NCBI RefSeq assembly: GCF_002803845.1
Contig: NZ_CP024985.1
Location: 8,133,501 to 8,197,500, forward strand
Direction of reading: 5' to 3'
Source: Streptomyces lavendulae subsp. lavendulae
GTDB taxonomy: Bacteria > Actinomycetota > Actinomycetes > Streptomycetales > Streptomycetaceae
DNA length: 64,000 nucleotides
In this document: piece after piece, positions 45,693 to 54,836 of the stretch
Numbering within the stretch: the first letter of the stretch is position 1
How the letters are laid out: each line of letters begins with the position of its first letter
Made by a program: the position numbers and the translations under genes
Notes under the pieces: model-generated
Told to the model about the DNA's origin: nothing
Seen by the model: the letters and a program-made list of their open reading frames with translations, nothing else
Databases searched by the model: none

Positions 45693-47114
45693 CTACCTCG
45701 GGCTGATCGTGACCTTGTAGGTGGCCCCGGCCCGGCCGCGGGTGTTCAGGGTGAGGGTCTGGCCGTGGTCGTCCCAACTGGCCCTGCCGCCCTTGACGTC
45801 GACGCGGTAGCCGCCCGGGTACGTGTCCCGGGGCACCGTGATCTGGGTCGGGCCCTCCGCGCTGTCGCGGGTGCGGAAGGCGAGCGTGTAGGTGCGGGTG
45901 GCCGGGTCGTACGCGAACGCGAGCGGGTCGCCCGCGACGGCCCGCGCGTAGGGCTGGACGAGCAGCCGGGCGTTGGGCTTCACCGCGCCCGTCTGGTCGA
46001 GGAAGCAGTAGCCGCCGCCCCGGCACCACTGCCACCACGTCCAGCCGCTGGCGAAGCGGTCCATGGAGGCCGTCATGTCGTTGACGAACTGGCTCGCGTG
46101 CGGGACGTAGGGGTTGCCGCCCCACTCGCCGACGATCACCGGCATGCGGTTGCGGGTCGGGTAGTCGCTGATCGCGGCCTCGTAGGCGGGGATGAAGGTG
46201 CCGTTGGGGTCGTAGTCGGCGCCGGTTTCCATCGAGGTCTCGTAGAAGTGCGGCGCGTATCCGGCGTGCGGGTCGTCGATGCGGCCCAACTGCGTCGGGA
46301 CGCCGACACCGACGATGACGGTGGGTTCGACGAACACCCACGACCGGTGGTCGACCAGGCGGATCGCCCGCGCGAGGCGGTTCCACAGCTCCGTGAGCTC
46401 GGTGGACTCGAAGCGGGCCGCGGCGGCGGGGAGGTCCTCGCCTTCGAGGAACTTCGCGAACGGCTCGTTCATCAGGTCGTAGCCGAGCAGCGCCGGATGC
46501 CCGCCCAGGGCGGAGGCGACCGTCAGCCACATGCGGGCGTGCGCGGCACGGAGGTCGGCGTCCTTGTACAGGTGGTCGAAGGCGGTCTGTACGGACGGCT
46601 CGAAGTACTCGGAGAACCAGTCGTCGGGGATCGGCGTGAACGGCAGCCCCTCGTCGCGGGTGGCCCAGTCGGGGACGCCGCGGGAGCCGAAGTGGGGTCC
46701 GTACACGTCCTGGTGGGCGTCGAGGACGACCTTGACGTGGTAGCGGTCCGCCCAGTCGAGGATGCGGCGCATCTTGGCGAGGTAGCCGCGGTCGTAGTGG
46801 CCGGGGGAGGGTTCGAGGTCGTCCCAGAAGAACGCGAGGCGCGCGAGGTTGAAGCCCCGCGCCGCCATGTCCTTGAGGTCGCTCTCGTGGATGTCGGCGA
46901 ACGCGTTCGCGCCCCGGCTGCTCTTGTCGGCGAGGTTGAAGCCGCGCCACTGGAGCGCGCGTCCTTGCCCGTCGGCGATGTAGGTACGGTCACCGACCGT
47001 GACCCGGTCGGGGGAGCGGTCGGGACGGGCCTGGGCCTGCGCGGGGAGGACACCGAGCAGGAGGACGGCCACGGCGGCGAGGGCGGCGGGGGCGACGCGG
47101 GAGGTCAAGCGCAT
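45693..47114 (-). CDS. Secreted GH5 glycoside hydrolase (endoglycoceramidase-like)
   Basis: The 473-residue product has a signal peptide (APAALAAVAVLLLGVLPAQA). The barrel motifs are ALQWRGFNLADKSSRG, FNLARLAFFWDDLEPSPGHY, VVLDAHQDVYG, the acid/base Glu in GYDLMNEPFAK and the nucleophile Glu in MPVIVGEWGG. A C-terminal beta domain (from ARAVAGDPLAFAYDPATRTY) ends the protein, as in endoglycoceramidase-type GH5 enzymes. It probably cuts glycolipids or beta-glucans outside the cell. It is divergent from the erythromycin-esterase-family gene. Confidence 0.9.
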   Translation of the reverse strand: MRLTSRVAPAALAAVAVLLLGVLPAQAQARPDRSPDRVTVGDRTYIADGQGRALQWRGFNLADKSSRGANAFADIHESDLKDMAARGFNLARLAFFWDDLEPSPGHYDRGYLAKMRRILDWADRYHVKVVLDAHQDVYGPHFGSRGVPDWATRDEGLPFTPIPDDWFSEYFEPSVQTAFDHLYKDADLRAAHARMWLTVASALGGHPALLGYDLMNEPFAKFLEGEDLPAAAARFESTELTELWNRLARAIRLVDHRSWVFVEPTVIVGVGVPTQLGRIDDPHAGYAPHFYETSMETGADYDPNGTFIPAYEAAISDYPTRNRMPVIVGEWGGNPYVPHASQFVNDMTASMDRFASGWTWWQWCRGGGYCFLDQTGAVKPNARLLVQPYARAVAGDPLAFAYDPATRTYTLAFRTRDSAEGPTQITVPRDTYPGGYRVDVKGGRASWDDHGQTLTLNTRGRAGATYKVTISPR

Positions 47115-47274
47115 GCAGGGGACCCTTTCGGGGGTGGCTGCTCGGGCGGCGGGCTACTGGCGGGTCGGATGTTACTGGCGAGTGGGCCAACTTCCCAGAG
47201 ATTCTTGTCAGTTGGTGGAACTTCGGCCCCGCGGCCGATCGCGGGGGCCGATCGGCCCCTCGAACGTCGCAAAG

Positions 47275-47288
47275 GGGGGATATCCCCC
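47275..47288. promoter_or_regulatory. Palindrome GGGGGATATCCCCC upstream of the esterase-family gene
   Basis: A perfect 14-bp palindrome about 97 bp before the start at 47385. An outer CGAACG/CGTTCG pair brackets it loosely. Its role is unknown. Confidence 0.35.
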
Positions 47289-47384
47289 GTTCGAACCCGG
47301 GGGGAGCCCTCAGTGCGGTCCGTTTCCACCCCAGGCCATGATCGTTTCACCGCAGGGGGACAAGAACGAGCCGAGGAGTTCAAC

Positions 47385-48740
47385 ATGACAGCGCACGACC
47401 GGGTGATCGGCCGACGGAGGCTGCTGCTCGCCGCGACGGCCGGACTCGCGACCACGGCCCTGCTGGCCCCCGCGGCCGCCGCTGCACCCGCCCCCACGGG
47501 GACGACAGGCCGACAGGCCGAAGCGCTCCGCGCGCTGGAGCGGGCGGCCCACCCCCTGCGCTCGACGGAGCCGGGCGGCAACACCGCCGACCTGCGGGCC
47601 CTGGACGCCATGATCGGCGAAGCCAGGGTGGTCGGACTGGGCGAGGCGACCCACGGCTCCCACGAGTTCTTCGCCATGAAGCAACGCGTCTTCAGCCACC
47701 TCGTCGAGGAGAGGGGATTCACCACCTTCGCCCTGGAGATGAGCTGGACGGCCGGCCTGCGGATCGACGAGTACCTTCAGGGCGGCCCCGGCGACGCCCG
47801 GCGGATAGCCAAGGAGACGCTGGCCGGATCGCCCTGGGAGCGGGAGGAGTTCGTCAGCCTCATCGCCTGGATGCGGCGGTACAACGACCGTCACCCCGGC
47901 CGGAAGGTCCACTTCATGGGCAACGACATCGGCGCCCCCCGGCTCGGCGACGCCGTGTTCGACCGGGTGCTCTCGTACGTCCGCGCGAGTCGCCCCCAGG
48001 ACGTCGCGCGCCTGGAGGAGCTGTACGCGCGCCTGCGCCCCCTCGACGACGTCTTCGCCCACCTGCGCAAGCCCGTCGCCGAACGCCGCCTCGACGCCGC
48101 CACGGCCCAACAGGCCTTCGACCTGGTCACCGGGCTCAAGGGAGCGGGAGGCGACGCCTACGAATGGGCCGAGCAGCACGCCCGAAGCATCGCCCAGACC
48201 TTCGCGTTCGCCTCGCTCGACCTGTCCGACCCGGCATCGGTGTCCGCCGCGGAGCACTTCCGCGACCGGGTCATGGCCGACAACACCGCCTGGTGGCAGC
48301 GTCGGACGGGAGACAAGATGCTGCTCTCGGCGCACAACGGCCACGTGGGCTACCTGTCCAGTGACCCGGTGATGTACCCCAAGACCCAGGGCGCTTTCCT
48401 GCGCGAGGCCCTCGGCCGCGACTACGCCGCCATCGGCTTCACCTTCGGCCGCGGATCGTTCCTCACCGCGACCACGCTCGGCAGCCCCTGGAGCGAGGTC
48501 ACCGTCCCCGCCGCCACCCCCGACATGCAGGAGCACACCCTCGGCCGGGTGCGCCACCGCGACTACTACCTCGACCTGCGCACCCTGCCCGCGGCGGGCC
48601 GCACCTGGCTGGACACCCCCCGTCCCATCTACGAGGCGGGCTCGACCTTCAAGAAGGACCCGCTCCCCACCCTCGCCATCACCGGGGCCTACGACGTCCT
48701 CATCCACCTGAACCAGGTCCACGCGGCCACCAGCCTCTGA
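47385..48740 (+). CDS. Erythromycin esterase-family protein, exported
   Basis: ATG 47385 behind GAGGAG gives 451 residues. A twin-arginine-type leader (VIGRRRLLLAATAGLATTAL, then LAPAAAAAPA) sends it out of the cell. The core has VVGLGEATHGSHEFFAMKQR with the conserved His/Glu, TFALEMSWTAG and the late AHNGHVGYLSS, as in Ere-type and succinoglycan-biosynthesis-type proteins. True EreA/EreB enzymes open macrolide lactones; many family members do other hydrolyses, so resistance is only possible, not shown. Confidence 0.88.
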   Translation: MTAHDRVIGRRRLLLAATAGLATTALLAPAAAAAPAPTGTTGRQAEALRALERAAHPLRSTEPGGNTADLRALDAMIGEARVVGLGEATHGSHEFFAMKQRVFSHLVEERGFTTFALEMSWTAGLRIDEYLQGGPGDARRIAKETLAGSPWEREEFVSLIAWMRRYNDRHPGRKVHFMGNDIGAPRLGDAVFDRVLSYVRASRPQDVARLEELYARLRPLDDVFAHLRKPVAERRLDAATAQQAFDLVTGLKGAGGDAYEWAEQHARSIAQTFAFASLDLSDPASVSAAEHFRDRVMADNTAWWQRRTGDKMLLSAHNGHVGYLSSDPVMYPKTQGAFLREALGRDYAAIGFTFGRGSFLTATTLGSPWSEVTVPAATPDMQEHTLGRVRHRDYYLDLRTLPAAGRTWLDTPRPIYEAGSTFKKDPLPTLAITGAYDVLIHLNQVHAATSL

Positions 48741-48744
48741 CTGC

Positions 48745-48797
48745 TCCGCCCGGCGGTCCTCGGCGAGTGCGGACACTCGGGAGAACCACCGGGCGGA
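48745..48797 (+). terminator. Branched hairpin after the esterase-family gene
   Basis: Outer arms TCCGCCCGG (48745-48753) and CCGGGCGGA (48789-48797) enclose an inner hairpin CGAGTG/CACTCG (48764-48769 with 48774-48779), right after the stop. Confidence 0.65.
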
Positions 48798-48825
48798 TCG
48801 ACACGGGTTCAGGCCGACGGGCCCG

Positions 48826-49374
48826 TCAGTGGTTGAAGATGAAGTCGTGCGCGAAGGCCCAGCGCTGGTTGTCGCCGTTGTTGCAGCCCCACAGCTGCGC
48901 CCCCGTGCCCCAGGTGCCCGCCTGCCAGCCGTTGATCTCCAGACACCCGGTGTAGGCGCTCTTGAGCTCCGCCGTGGCCTGGCCGTTGACGTTGCGCCAG
49001 TGGTCGAACCACCAGAGCTGGTTGCGGCCGTTGTTGCACGGCCACTGCGTGACCGCCGTGCCGTTGGAGGTCGTCGGCGGCAGCCCGGCCAGCTCCAGGC
49101 ACTGGCCGGAGGAGCGGTTGACGATCTGGAAGAAGCCACCGCCCATGCTGTTGAAGACCCAGTTCTGGTTGTCGCCGTCGTTGCAGCCCCACACGGCGGC
49201 CTGGGCGCCCGGTTGGCCGGTCCAACCGGGCATCTCCAGACACGATCCGCCGGCCAGGTTGGTGACGGTGGTCATGTTGGTGGCGGGGGCCGCGCCGGCC
49301 GGGGCGGCCGTCGCGGCCAGGCTGCCGAGCAGCAGTCCGAGCGTGCACGTCATGCGTGCGATCAAGTGCTTCAC
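48826..49374 (-). CDS. Secreted RICIN-type beta-trefoil lectin
   Basis: GTG 49374 lies six bases behind GGGAGG and gives 182 residues. The leader is MTCTLGLLLGSLAATAAPAG. Three repeats follow, each ending in the QxW-type block: WGCNDGDNQNWVF, WPCNNGRNQLWWF and WGCNNGDNQRWAF. This is a complete beta-trefoil without any catalytic domain, so it should bind sugars outside the cell. Paired cysteines in each repeat suggest disulfides. Confidence 0.93.
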   Translation of the reverse strand: MKHLIARMTCTLGLLLGSLAATAAPAGAAPATNMTTVTNLAGGSCLEMPGWTGQPGAQAAVWGCNDGDNQNWVFNSMGGGFFQIVNRSSGQCLELAGLPPTTSNGTAVTQWPCNNGRNQLWWFDHWRNVNGQATAELKSAYTGCLEINGWQAGTWGTGAQLWGCNNGDNQRWAFAHDFIFNH

Positions 49375-49559
49375 TGAAGCCTCCCTGGGGAGCAAGTTGC
49401 TTGGAGGGAAAGGACTTTGGTGGTGCGCTGGCAGCATATAGGAACAGGTGTGCGAATCGATGGGTTTTAGGGCCCGGTGGAGGTGCAGGGTCTGCGTGGA
49501 GCCGATGACGCAATAGCCTCCGCCCATGACCCACAGCCGCGTTGAGCCCGACCCGCGGC

Positions 49560-49790
49560 GCTGGAACGCCTCACCGACCCTGACCTGGTGGTCAGGGAGT
49601 CCGCTGTCCGGGCCGCCAGTACGGCCCGGCCTCACCGGGACCGCGCCCTGGACGCGCTGAGGGCATGGGGCCACGACATCGGCAACCTCGAAAACGCGTC
49701 CGACACCGCAGCCCGCGAACACTGCGTCCGCCTCAGGGCCGCACGAGCGTCCGGCTTACGCAGAGAAGGGCGACGGGATCGGGGGCCCGC
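49560..49790 (+). pseudogene. HEAT-repeat-like gene fragment
   Basis: The sequence LERLTDPDLVVRESAVRAAS then RDRALDALRAWGHDIGNLEN, SDTAAREHCVRLRAA looks like the end of a HEAT-repeat helical protein. No start or proper end is seen. The rest of the gap to 50034 shows nothing. Confidence 0.35.
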
Positions 49791-50034
49791 GGCCGGGGAC
49801 AGTCCATCGCGGCCGCCGAGGCCGACCGCTCCGGAAGAACGACCTGTTCCGCCAGGGCCGGGGTGGGGGCCGCGAGGGTCACCGAGGGGCGACTGCGCGG
49901 AGGCCGGCGGGCAGTCCATTGCCATGGCCGGACACCCGCCCCCGGCCGGGAGCCGGACCGACGACAGTACCGAGGCACCGGTCTTCGGTGACGGCCGGGC
50001 TGTCGTCATCCGATTCACCTGCCCAGCGGCGGGA

Positions 50035-50823
50035 TCACGTGGCCCAGGGCAGTCGTAGGGCCTCGATCTCCATGTCGTCGAGGAGCGCCTCGACGAGTGC
50101 TGTGGGGCCGGCCACCTTGGTGGCCCAGAGGTCGTGGTCCGTGCAGAGGACCCAGGACCGGTCCTGGGCCCAGAGGTTGGACGGGGTCCAACCGTCTTCC
50201 CCGGGGTGGTCGTACAGCGCCGCGGCGTCCGCGAGCGTGCAGGCCCGCACGTGCAGGTTGTCGAAGTCCTCCGCCCCTTGCAGCAGAGGGTTGTAGTAGG
50301 CGAGACAACGGGTGTCCGGGCCTTGCGCGCTGTGTTCGGTGAGCATGTCGACCAGCCGGTTCCAGTCGGCGCGGTACAGCCTGCCCTCGGAGGGTCCCGA
50401 GATGCCGACCGGCCAGCCGCCCGACTCCCGGAGCGAAGGGAAGGAGCGGTGGCAGGGCAGCCGCCCCTCAGGTGCCACGGGGTCACCGGTCCGCCGCGAG
50501 AGCTCCGCCCAGCGCAGGCGGCGCCAGCGGGGTCCGGGATGTTCGCCCACGGTGCCGGTGAACACGTCCGCGGGGTCGAGGCCCGGGAGGATCTCGGGTT
50601 CGCCGCCGTTCAGTACGGCCCGTTGGTACGCGAGGTAGGGCGTGTCGGTCGGCCCGAGTTCGTGTTCGTACATGGAGTGGAGCACCCAGGCGGCGTCGGG
50701 CAGGCCGGGCGGCATGAAGCCGGTGAGCCCGTCGTCGTCGGTCAGTTCCCGAAGCCAATCGGTTTCCCCGGCCGGGGCCAGCGGCCATCGGGCGGCCGCC
50801 CGAGCGGCGGACGTCTCGTTCAT
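50035..50823 (-). CDS. Hypothetical cytoplasmic protein
   Basis: ATG 50823 gives 262 residues with well-behaved codon use and mixed composition, no signal or membrane segment. Segments such as LTGFMPPGLPDAAWVLHSMY, HSAQGPDTRCLAYYNPLLQG and DRSWVLCTDHDLWATKVAGP suggest a globular actinobacterial protein. The paired opening and closing parts recall small domain-of-unknown-function proteins; I do not recognise the family. It lies about 97 bp downstream of the aminopeptidase gene, both on the minus strand. Confidence 0.7.
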   Translation of the reverse strand: MNETSAARAAARWPLAPAGETDWLRELTDDDGLTGFMPPGLPDAAWVLHSMYEHELGPTDTPYLAYQRAVLNGGEPEILPGLDPADVFTGTVGEHPGPRWRRLRWAELSRRTGDPVAPEGRLPCHRSFPSLRESGGWPVGISGPSEGRLYRADWNRLVDMLTEHSAQGPDTRCLAYYNPLLQGAEDFDNLHVRACTLADAAALYDHPGEDGWTPSNLWAQDRSWVLCTDHDLWATKVAGPTALVEALLDDMEIEALRLPWAT

Positions 50824-50919
50824 CGGCTCAGGATCTCACTCACCGGGGCGAGCGCCGGCCGTGGCAGCGGCTCTGCCGATGTGAGCCGCGACCATTCGAG
50901 CCTCCTGCGCGGGGGCCGG

Positions 50920-51885
50920 TCACCGCCCCCTCCTGCCGAACCGCTCCGTCGCCTCCAGGATCGCGTTCCGCATCGCCGGACTGCCCGTGTGGCCAGAGTC
51001 GTCGAGCACCTTCAGTTCCGCGTCCGGCCATGCCTTGGCCAGCTCCCACGCGGTGTTCAGCGGGCTCGCCAGGTCGAGTCGGCCGTGGATCAGCACCGCC
51101 GGGATCCCGGCCAGCCGGCCCGCGTCGCGCAGGAGCTGCCCGTCGTCGAGCCAGGCGTCGTTCGCGAAGTAGTGGGCGCAGATCCGGACGAAGGCCATCA
51201 GCGCGTCGTCGGGCTTGCCGCTGTACGCGCCGGGAGTGCCGAGTGCCTCGTGCGCGATGACCGCGTCTTCCCAAGCGCACCAGTCCCGTGCGGCCTTGAT
51301 CCGGACCGCCTCGTCCGTGCTGTTGATCAGCCGGTTGTAGGCGGCCACCAGGTTGCCGCCCCGGTCCGCCTCCGGCAGCGCGTCACGGAACGCCTCCCAG
51401 GGGCCCGGCAGCAGGCGCCCGACGCCGTGGTAGAGCCAATCGGTTTCCTCGGGCCGGGTCGTGGTGACGCCGGCGATGACGATCTCGGAGACCCGTTCCG
51501 GGTAGCGCTCGGCGTAGGCGAGGATCAGCGTCGAGCCCCAGGAGCCGCCGTAGAGGAGCCAACGCTCGATGCCGAGATGCTCGCGCAGCCGCTCCATGTC
51601 GGCGATCAGGTGCTCGGTGGTGTTGTGATCGAGGCTGACGGCCGGGTCGGAAGCGTGCGGCCGGCTCTCACCGCAGCCGCGCTGGTCGAACAGGACGATG
51701 CGGTAGACCGCGGGATCGAACAGGCTGCGACCGCCGCGGCGGCCTCCGCCGCCGGGACCGCCGTGCACGCACAGGGCCGGCTTCCCGTCGGGATCACCAC
51801 TCGTCTCCCAGTAGATCCGGTTGCCGTCCCCGACATCGAGGAGCCCGTGCGCGTAAGGCTCGACGGGCGGGAACTGCGTGCTCAT
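50920..51885 (-). CDS. pip: Prolyl aminopeptidase
   Basis: This 321-residue S33 alpha/beta hydrolase has the signature ALCVHGGPGGGG (oxyanion HGGPG), VLFDQRGCGESRPHAS, the nucleophile elbow LLYGGSWGSTLILAYAERYP, the Asp region IHGRLDLASP and the His in DDSGHTGS. The length and order match proline iminopeptidases, which release N-terminal proline from peptides. Cytoplasmic, free-standing. Confidence 0.95.
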   Translation of the reverse strand: MSTQFPPVEPYAHGLLDVGDGNRIYWETSGDPDGKPALCVHGGPGGGGRRGGRSLFDPAVYRIVLFDQRGCGESRPHASDPAVSLDHNTTEHLIADMERLREHLGIERWLLYGGSWGSTLILAYAERYPERVSEIVIAGVTTTRPEETDWLYHGVGRLLPGPWEAFRDALPEADRGGNLVAAYNRLINSTDEAVRIKAARDWCAWEDAVIAHEALGTPGAYSGKPDDALMAFVRICAHYFANDAWLDDGQLLRDAGRLAGIPAVLIHGRLDLASPLNTAWELAKAWPDAELKVLDDSGHTGSPAMRNAILEATERFGRRGR

Positions 51886-51960
51886 GGCCGGCTCCTGCTC
51901 AACGTGTGGGGGAACGACCTCGCGAGGCTATCCGGTGACACGAACGGTGTCTTCCGATTT

Positions 51961-51990
51961 GCCCGCACCCCGCACCCCGCACCCCGCACC
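51961..51990. repeat. Short CCGCACC tandem repeat
   Basis: Four copies of a 7-bp CCGCACC unit lie between the aminopeptidase and Rid genes; simple slippage repeat in a 221-bp gap. Confidence 0.8.
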
Positions 51991-52106
51991 GGCCCGGGCG
52001 TGCAGCCGCACCGCGGCGGCGCCGCTGCCGGTGGCGGACCGGTCCTCGCGCCGCTCGGACAGAAGCGCGAGGACCAGCGTCACCCACTTGACCTCCGCCC
52101 CGTTGC

Positions 52107-52616
52107 TCAGGAGCGCGGTGAGACCTGGACGATGGCTTCGATCTCCACGAGCTGTTCGGGCACCGACATGTCGCTGACACCGACGATGGTGTCGGTGGTG
52201 CGGTGGTTGCCGACGTACTCCTTGTGCAGCCTGGCGGCTGTGTCGAAGTTCTTGCGGAGGTCCTTGGTGAAGATCTTCATGCTGATGATCTGGCTGCGCG
52301 GGACCCGGTAGTGCGCGAGCACCTTGTCCAGGTTGTCGAACGACGTGCGCACCTGCTTCTCGAAGTCGCCGGCGCCCACGAAGTTCCCGGCCGCGTCGTG
52401 GGACACCTGCCCCGAGATGTAGATCGTGTCCCCGGCCCGGATGCCCTGCGAGTACCCGTAGGACTCCTCCCACGGCACCCCGAACCCGAAGTGGTCCCAG
52501 CCCCGGCGTGCCTGGTCCTGCGCGCTGGCTCCCTGCAGTCCGGTGAAGGTGATCATCGCGGCCACGACCGCGGCCACCACGGCACCGATACCGAACCTGC
52601 GCCCTGACTTGGTCAT
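52107..52616 (-). CDS. Rid-family protein with a signal peptide
   Basis: ATG 52616 after AAGGACGAGG gives 169 residues. The first ~35 residues (RRFGIGAVVAAVVAAMITFT, then GLQGASA) form an export signal, unusual for the family. The rest is a Rid/YjgF fold: YSQGIRAGDTIYISGQVSHD, NFVGAGDFEKQVRTSFDNLD, DLRKNFDTAARLHKEYVG and VEIEAIVQV. RidA itself breaks enamine/imine intermediates; the active-site Arg is not obvious here, so an exported Rid-like role is unclear. Confidence 0.85.
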   Translation of the reverse strand: MTKSGRRFGIGAVVAAVVAAMITFTGLQGASAQDQARRGWDHFGFGVPWEESYGYSQGIRAGDTIYISGQVSHDAAGNFVGAGDFEKQVRTSFDNLDKVLAHYRVPRSQIISMKIFTKDLRKNFDTAARLHKEYVGNHRTTDTIVGVSDMSVPEQLVEIEAIVQVSPRS

Positions 52617-52763
52617 ACCTCGTCCTTTCGTCCCCGGTGGAGCCCGGAGCACCGACGCTCCCACGGCAGAAGGGAGAACCCCTCGTACGGGAGTCGACCC
52701 GATCGTGTCGCTGCTTCTCGGGGTGCCCCTAGAGTGTGTGCATTCTGAAAGGGGAGGGAATCA

Positions 52764-53522
52764 ATGCAGGTCAAATACGGCAGACCTTTGGCTTATACGG
52801 CCATCTGGGGGGCGATCGCGGCGGCGGCGATCGCTTTTGTGCCGGACATGTTCCCGGACTGGGAGTCCGATCCCGGGCCCGCGCTGGATGCGTACGCGGC
52901 GACCGCGGACATGCCGGAGACCCTGCTGGAGGACGGTACGACGATCTTGGTGGGGGATCGGAACGCCGGAACGGTCGTTCGCCTCTACGAGGACCCACGG
53001 TGCCCGATCGTCGCCGACTTCGAGGCCAGTGGAGCCAAGGCCATCCACTCGCACACCCTCCAGCGCAAGACGGTGACGTCGTACACCCTGGCTTCCTTCA
53101 AGGACAAAACGCTTGGCGGCGACGGCTCCAAGCGTGCGGTCAACGCGCTGCGTGCCGCGCTTGAAGTGCAGAAATTCGCCGAGTACCACGCCGTCCTGAT
53201 GGAGCACCAGGCGGAGACCGAGGCGTCCGGCGGGTACACCACGGAGCGCCTGCTGCGCCTCGCGGATCAGGTGCCGGGGCTGCGCGGTGAGAGCTTCGAC
53301 GGGGCAGTGGCCACCATGAAGTACACCGATTTCGTGAGCGCGTCACAGGCGGCGTACGAGCGGACAGGGGATGATCCGGCCGGACCGGGTACCCCCACCA
53401 TCGTGATCAACCGGACGATGCTGGGCGGCGAAGACTACAAGGCCCTCTTCGACGAGGACCGTGCCGCAGACGTGCTGGCCGTGGTCGAGGACAGACCCGA
53501 GGCATTGAACCGGCGGACCTGA
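52764..53522 (+). CDS. Membrane-anchored DsbA-like thioredoxin-fold protein
   Basis: ATG 52764 follows GGGGAGGGA and gives 252 residues. An N-terminal anchor (TAIWGAIAAAAIAFVPDMFP) leads to a thioredoxin_4-type domain: VVRLYEDPRCPIVADFE, a helical insert with EYHAVLMEHQAETEASGGYT, and the cis-Pro strand GPGTPTIVINRTMLGG. The usual CxxC is reduced to a single Cys (DPRCPIV), so simple oxidase activity is doubtful. It faces the cell exterior. Confidence 0.8.
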   Translation: MQVKYGRPLAYTAIWGAIAAAAIAFVPDMFPDWESDPGPALDAYAATADMPETLLEDGTTILVGDRNAGTVVRLYEDPRCPIVADFEASGAKAIHSHTLQRKTVTSYTLASFKDKTLGGDGSKRAVNALRAALEVQKFAEYHAVLMEHQAETEASGGYTTERLLRLADQVPGLRGESFDGAVATMKYTDFVSASQAAYERTGDDPAGPGTPTIVINRTMLGGEDYKALFDEDRAADVLAVVEDRPEALNRRT

Positions 53523-53523
53523 G

Positions 53524-53690
53524 GGCATCCGGGCGAAGATGTGCTCGACGCGGGCTCGGGCCTGCTCGGGGGACTTGTTGTGCGCTTCCTTCCGGTCGGG
53601 CAGGTCTTCGCCCGTGCATCGACGACGGGGCATGACGAGTTCCGTGCCGGGATGGCCGCCGTCGGCGTTGGTGAGCGTCCTGGCGACGGC
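53524..53690 (-). pseudogene. IS5-type (DDE_Tnp_4) transposase C-terminal fragment
   Basis: LTNADGGHPGTELVMPRRRC then GEDLPDRKEAHNKSPEQARA, RVEHIFARM is the late part of a DDE transposase with its second Asp (ADGG) and catalytic Glu (RVEH). Both ends are gone. Confidence 0.7.
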
Positions 53691-53760
53691 GGCCGTGGTG
53701 AACCGCTTGCGAGGCTGGGCCATCGCACCGGCCGGCGCTCCCTCCGCCAGCCTCCCCGCC

Positions 53761-54120
53761 TCAGCGGAACTCGTGGACCACCTGGATCTTGCCGACGATG
53801 TGGGCGTTGAAATCGTCCAGTTCCTCGGCCGGAACCCAGAGTTCGAGGATCGTCTGCCCGCCGGCCTGCTGGACGGGATACCGGCTCAAGAACGCCGACT
53901 CGACCTCAAAACGAGTGACGAAGCCGGCGCCATCGTGCTTCACGTTCCAGTCCCGCGCGATCCTGACCGCGTAGTCCTCGTTGAGGACGGGGTAGAAGAT
54001 CGGCTGCTCGGGCAACCGGGGCGGCCAGGCACGCCAGTTCAGCTCCCGAACCAGATCCAGCTCCTTGGGGCCGGTGGGACGCCACAGGGCCGTCGTCGCT
54101 TGCTGGCTGGTCATCTGCAT
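53761..54120 (-). CDS. Small protein of the family named ADP-ribosylation/crystallin J1
   Basis: ATG 54120 (or 54114) after CAGGGAACG gives about 119 residues: TTALWRPTGPKELDLVRELN, WRAWPPRLPEQPIFYPVLNE, DYAVRIARDWNVKHDGAGFV, TRFEVESAFLSRYPVQQAGG, ILELWVPAEELDDFNAHIVG. The family is common beside diverse actinobacterial genes and carries this label in databases, but I know of no shown activity. No catalytic motif is evident. Confidence 0.75.
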   Translation of the reverse strand: MQMTSQQATTALWRPTGPKELDLVRELNWRAWPPRLPEQPIFYPVLNEDYAVRIARDWNVKHDGAGFVTRFEVESAFLSRYPVQQAGGQTILELWVPAEELDDFNAHIVGKIQVVHEFR

Positions 54121-54249
54121 CGTTCCCTGAACGTAGGTCGCTTCGCCGGTTCGGCAGGTCGGAGAGCGGACCATACCGGCACCGCGAACTCGCCGGCCAC
54201 GCAGTTTCCGTACCCCGACCATCGCCGTGACCCGGTTCGGCAGGCCGAC

Positions 54250-54836
54250 GGCACCGGGGTCAGAGGCGGGCGCCGGATACCATCGCGGCCGAGATCCGGC
54301 GCGCGGTGTTCGCAGGACACCGACTGCGCATCCACTACGCGGCCGTGGACCAGACGCCGAAGTGGCGCACGGTGGACCCGATCGGCCTGGTCACCGTGCG
54401 CGAGCACGGCTACTTGCTGGCCACACGGTCCGGCGCGGACCGCACCTACCGACTGTCCCGCATCCTGGCCGCCGAGGAACTCGCCGAACCGGCACAGCGG
54501 CCGGAGCGGGTCGATCTGGACCGGGCCTGGCAGGAACGCGGCCCACGCTTCAGGACCGGCGACGACCAAGTCACCGTGCTGGTACGGGTGGACCCGGCGC
54601 GGCGGGACGACCTGCTGGGCACCGCGCTGGCCGTCCGCGCGGAGGAATCCGACGCGGACGGCCGACTGCGGCTGGAGGCGACCTTCCAGGATCCGAGGCA
54701 CGCCGAATGGGCGCTGTGGCGCCTCGGCACGCACGCGGAAGCCCTGGCTCCGCAGTGGTTGCGCGACTCCCTGCGACAGCGCGCCGCGGAGATCGCCACC
54801 CGCTACGGAGCGCCGCCGGGGCCCGCTACGGCGTGA
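54250..54836 (+). pseudogene. WYL-domain regulator, C-terminal fragment without HTH
   Basis: The frame contains PDTIAAEIRRAVFAGHRLRI, HYAAVDQTPKWRTVDPIGLV, TVREHGYLLATRSGADRTYR and a C-terminal part to ATRYGAPPGPATA, a WYL domain with its tail. The N-terminal helix-turn-helix is absent and no proper start is seen (a GTG at 54306 would begin inside the domain). It ends overlapping the stop of the opposite gene by 11 bases. Confidence 0.65.

Noticed and set aside
47385..48740. Macrolide resistance as firm function of the esterase-family protein
   Set aside because: Family membership alone does not show macrolide esterase activity, and the protein is exported.
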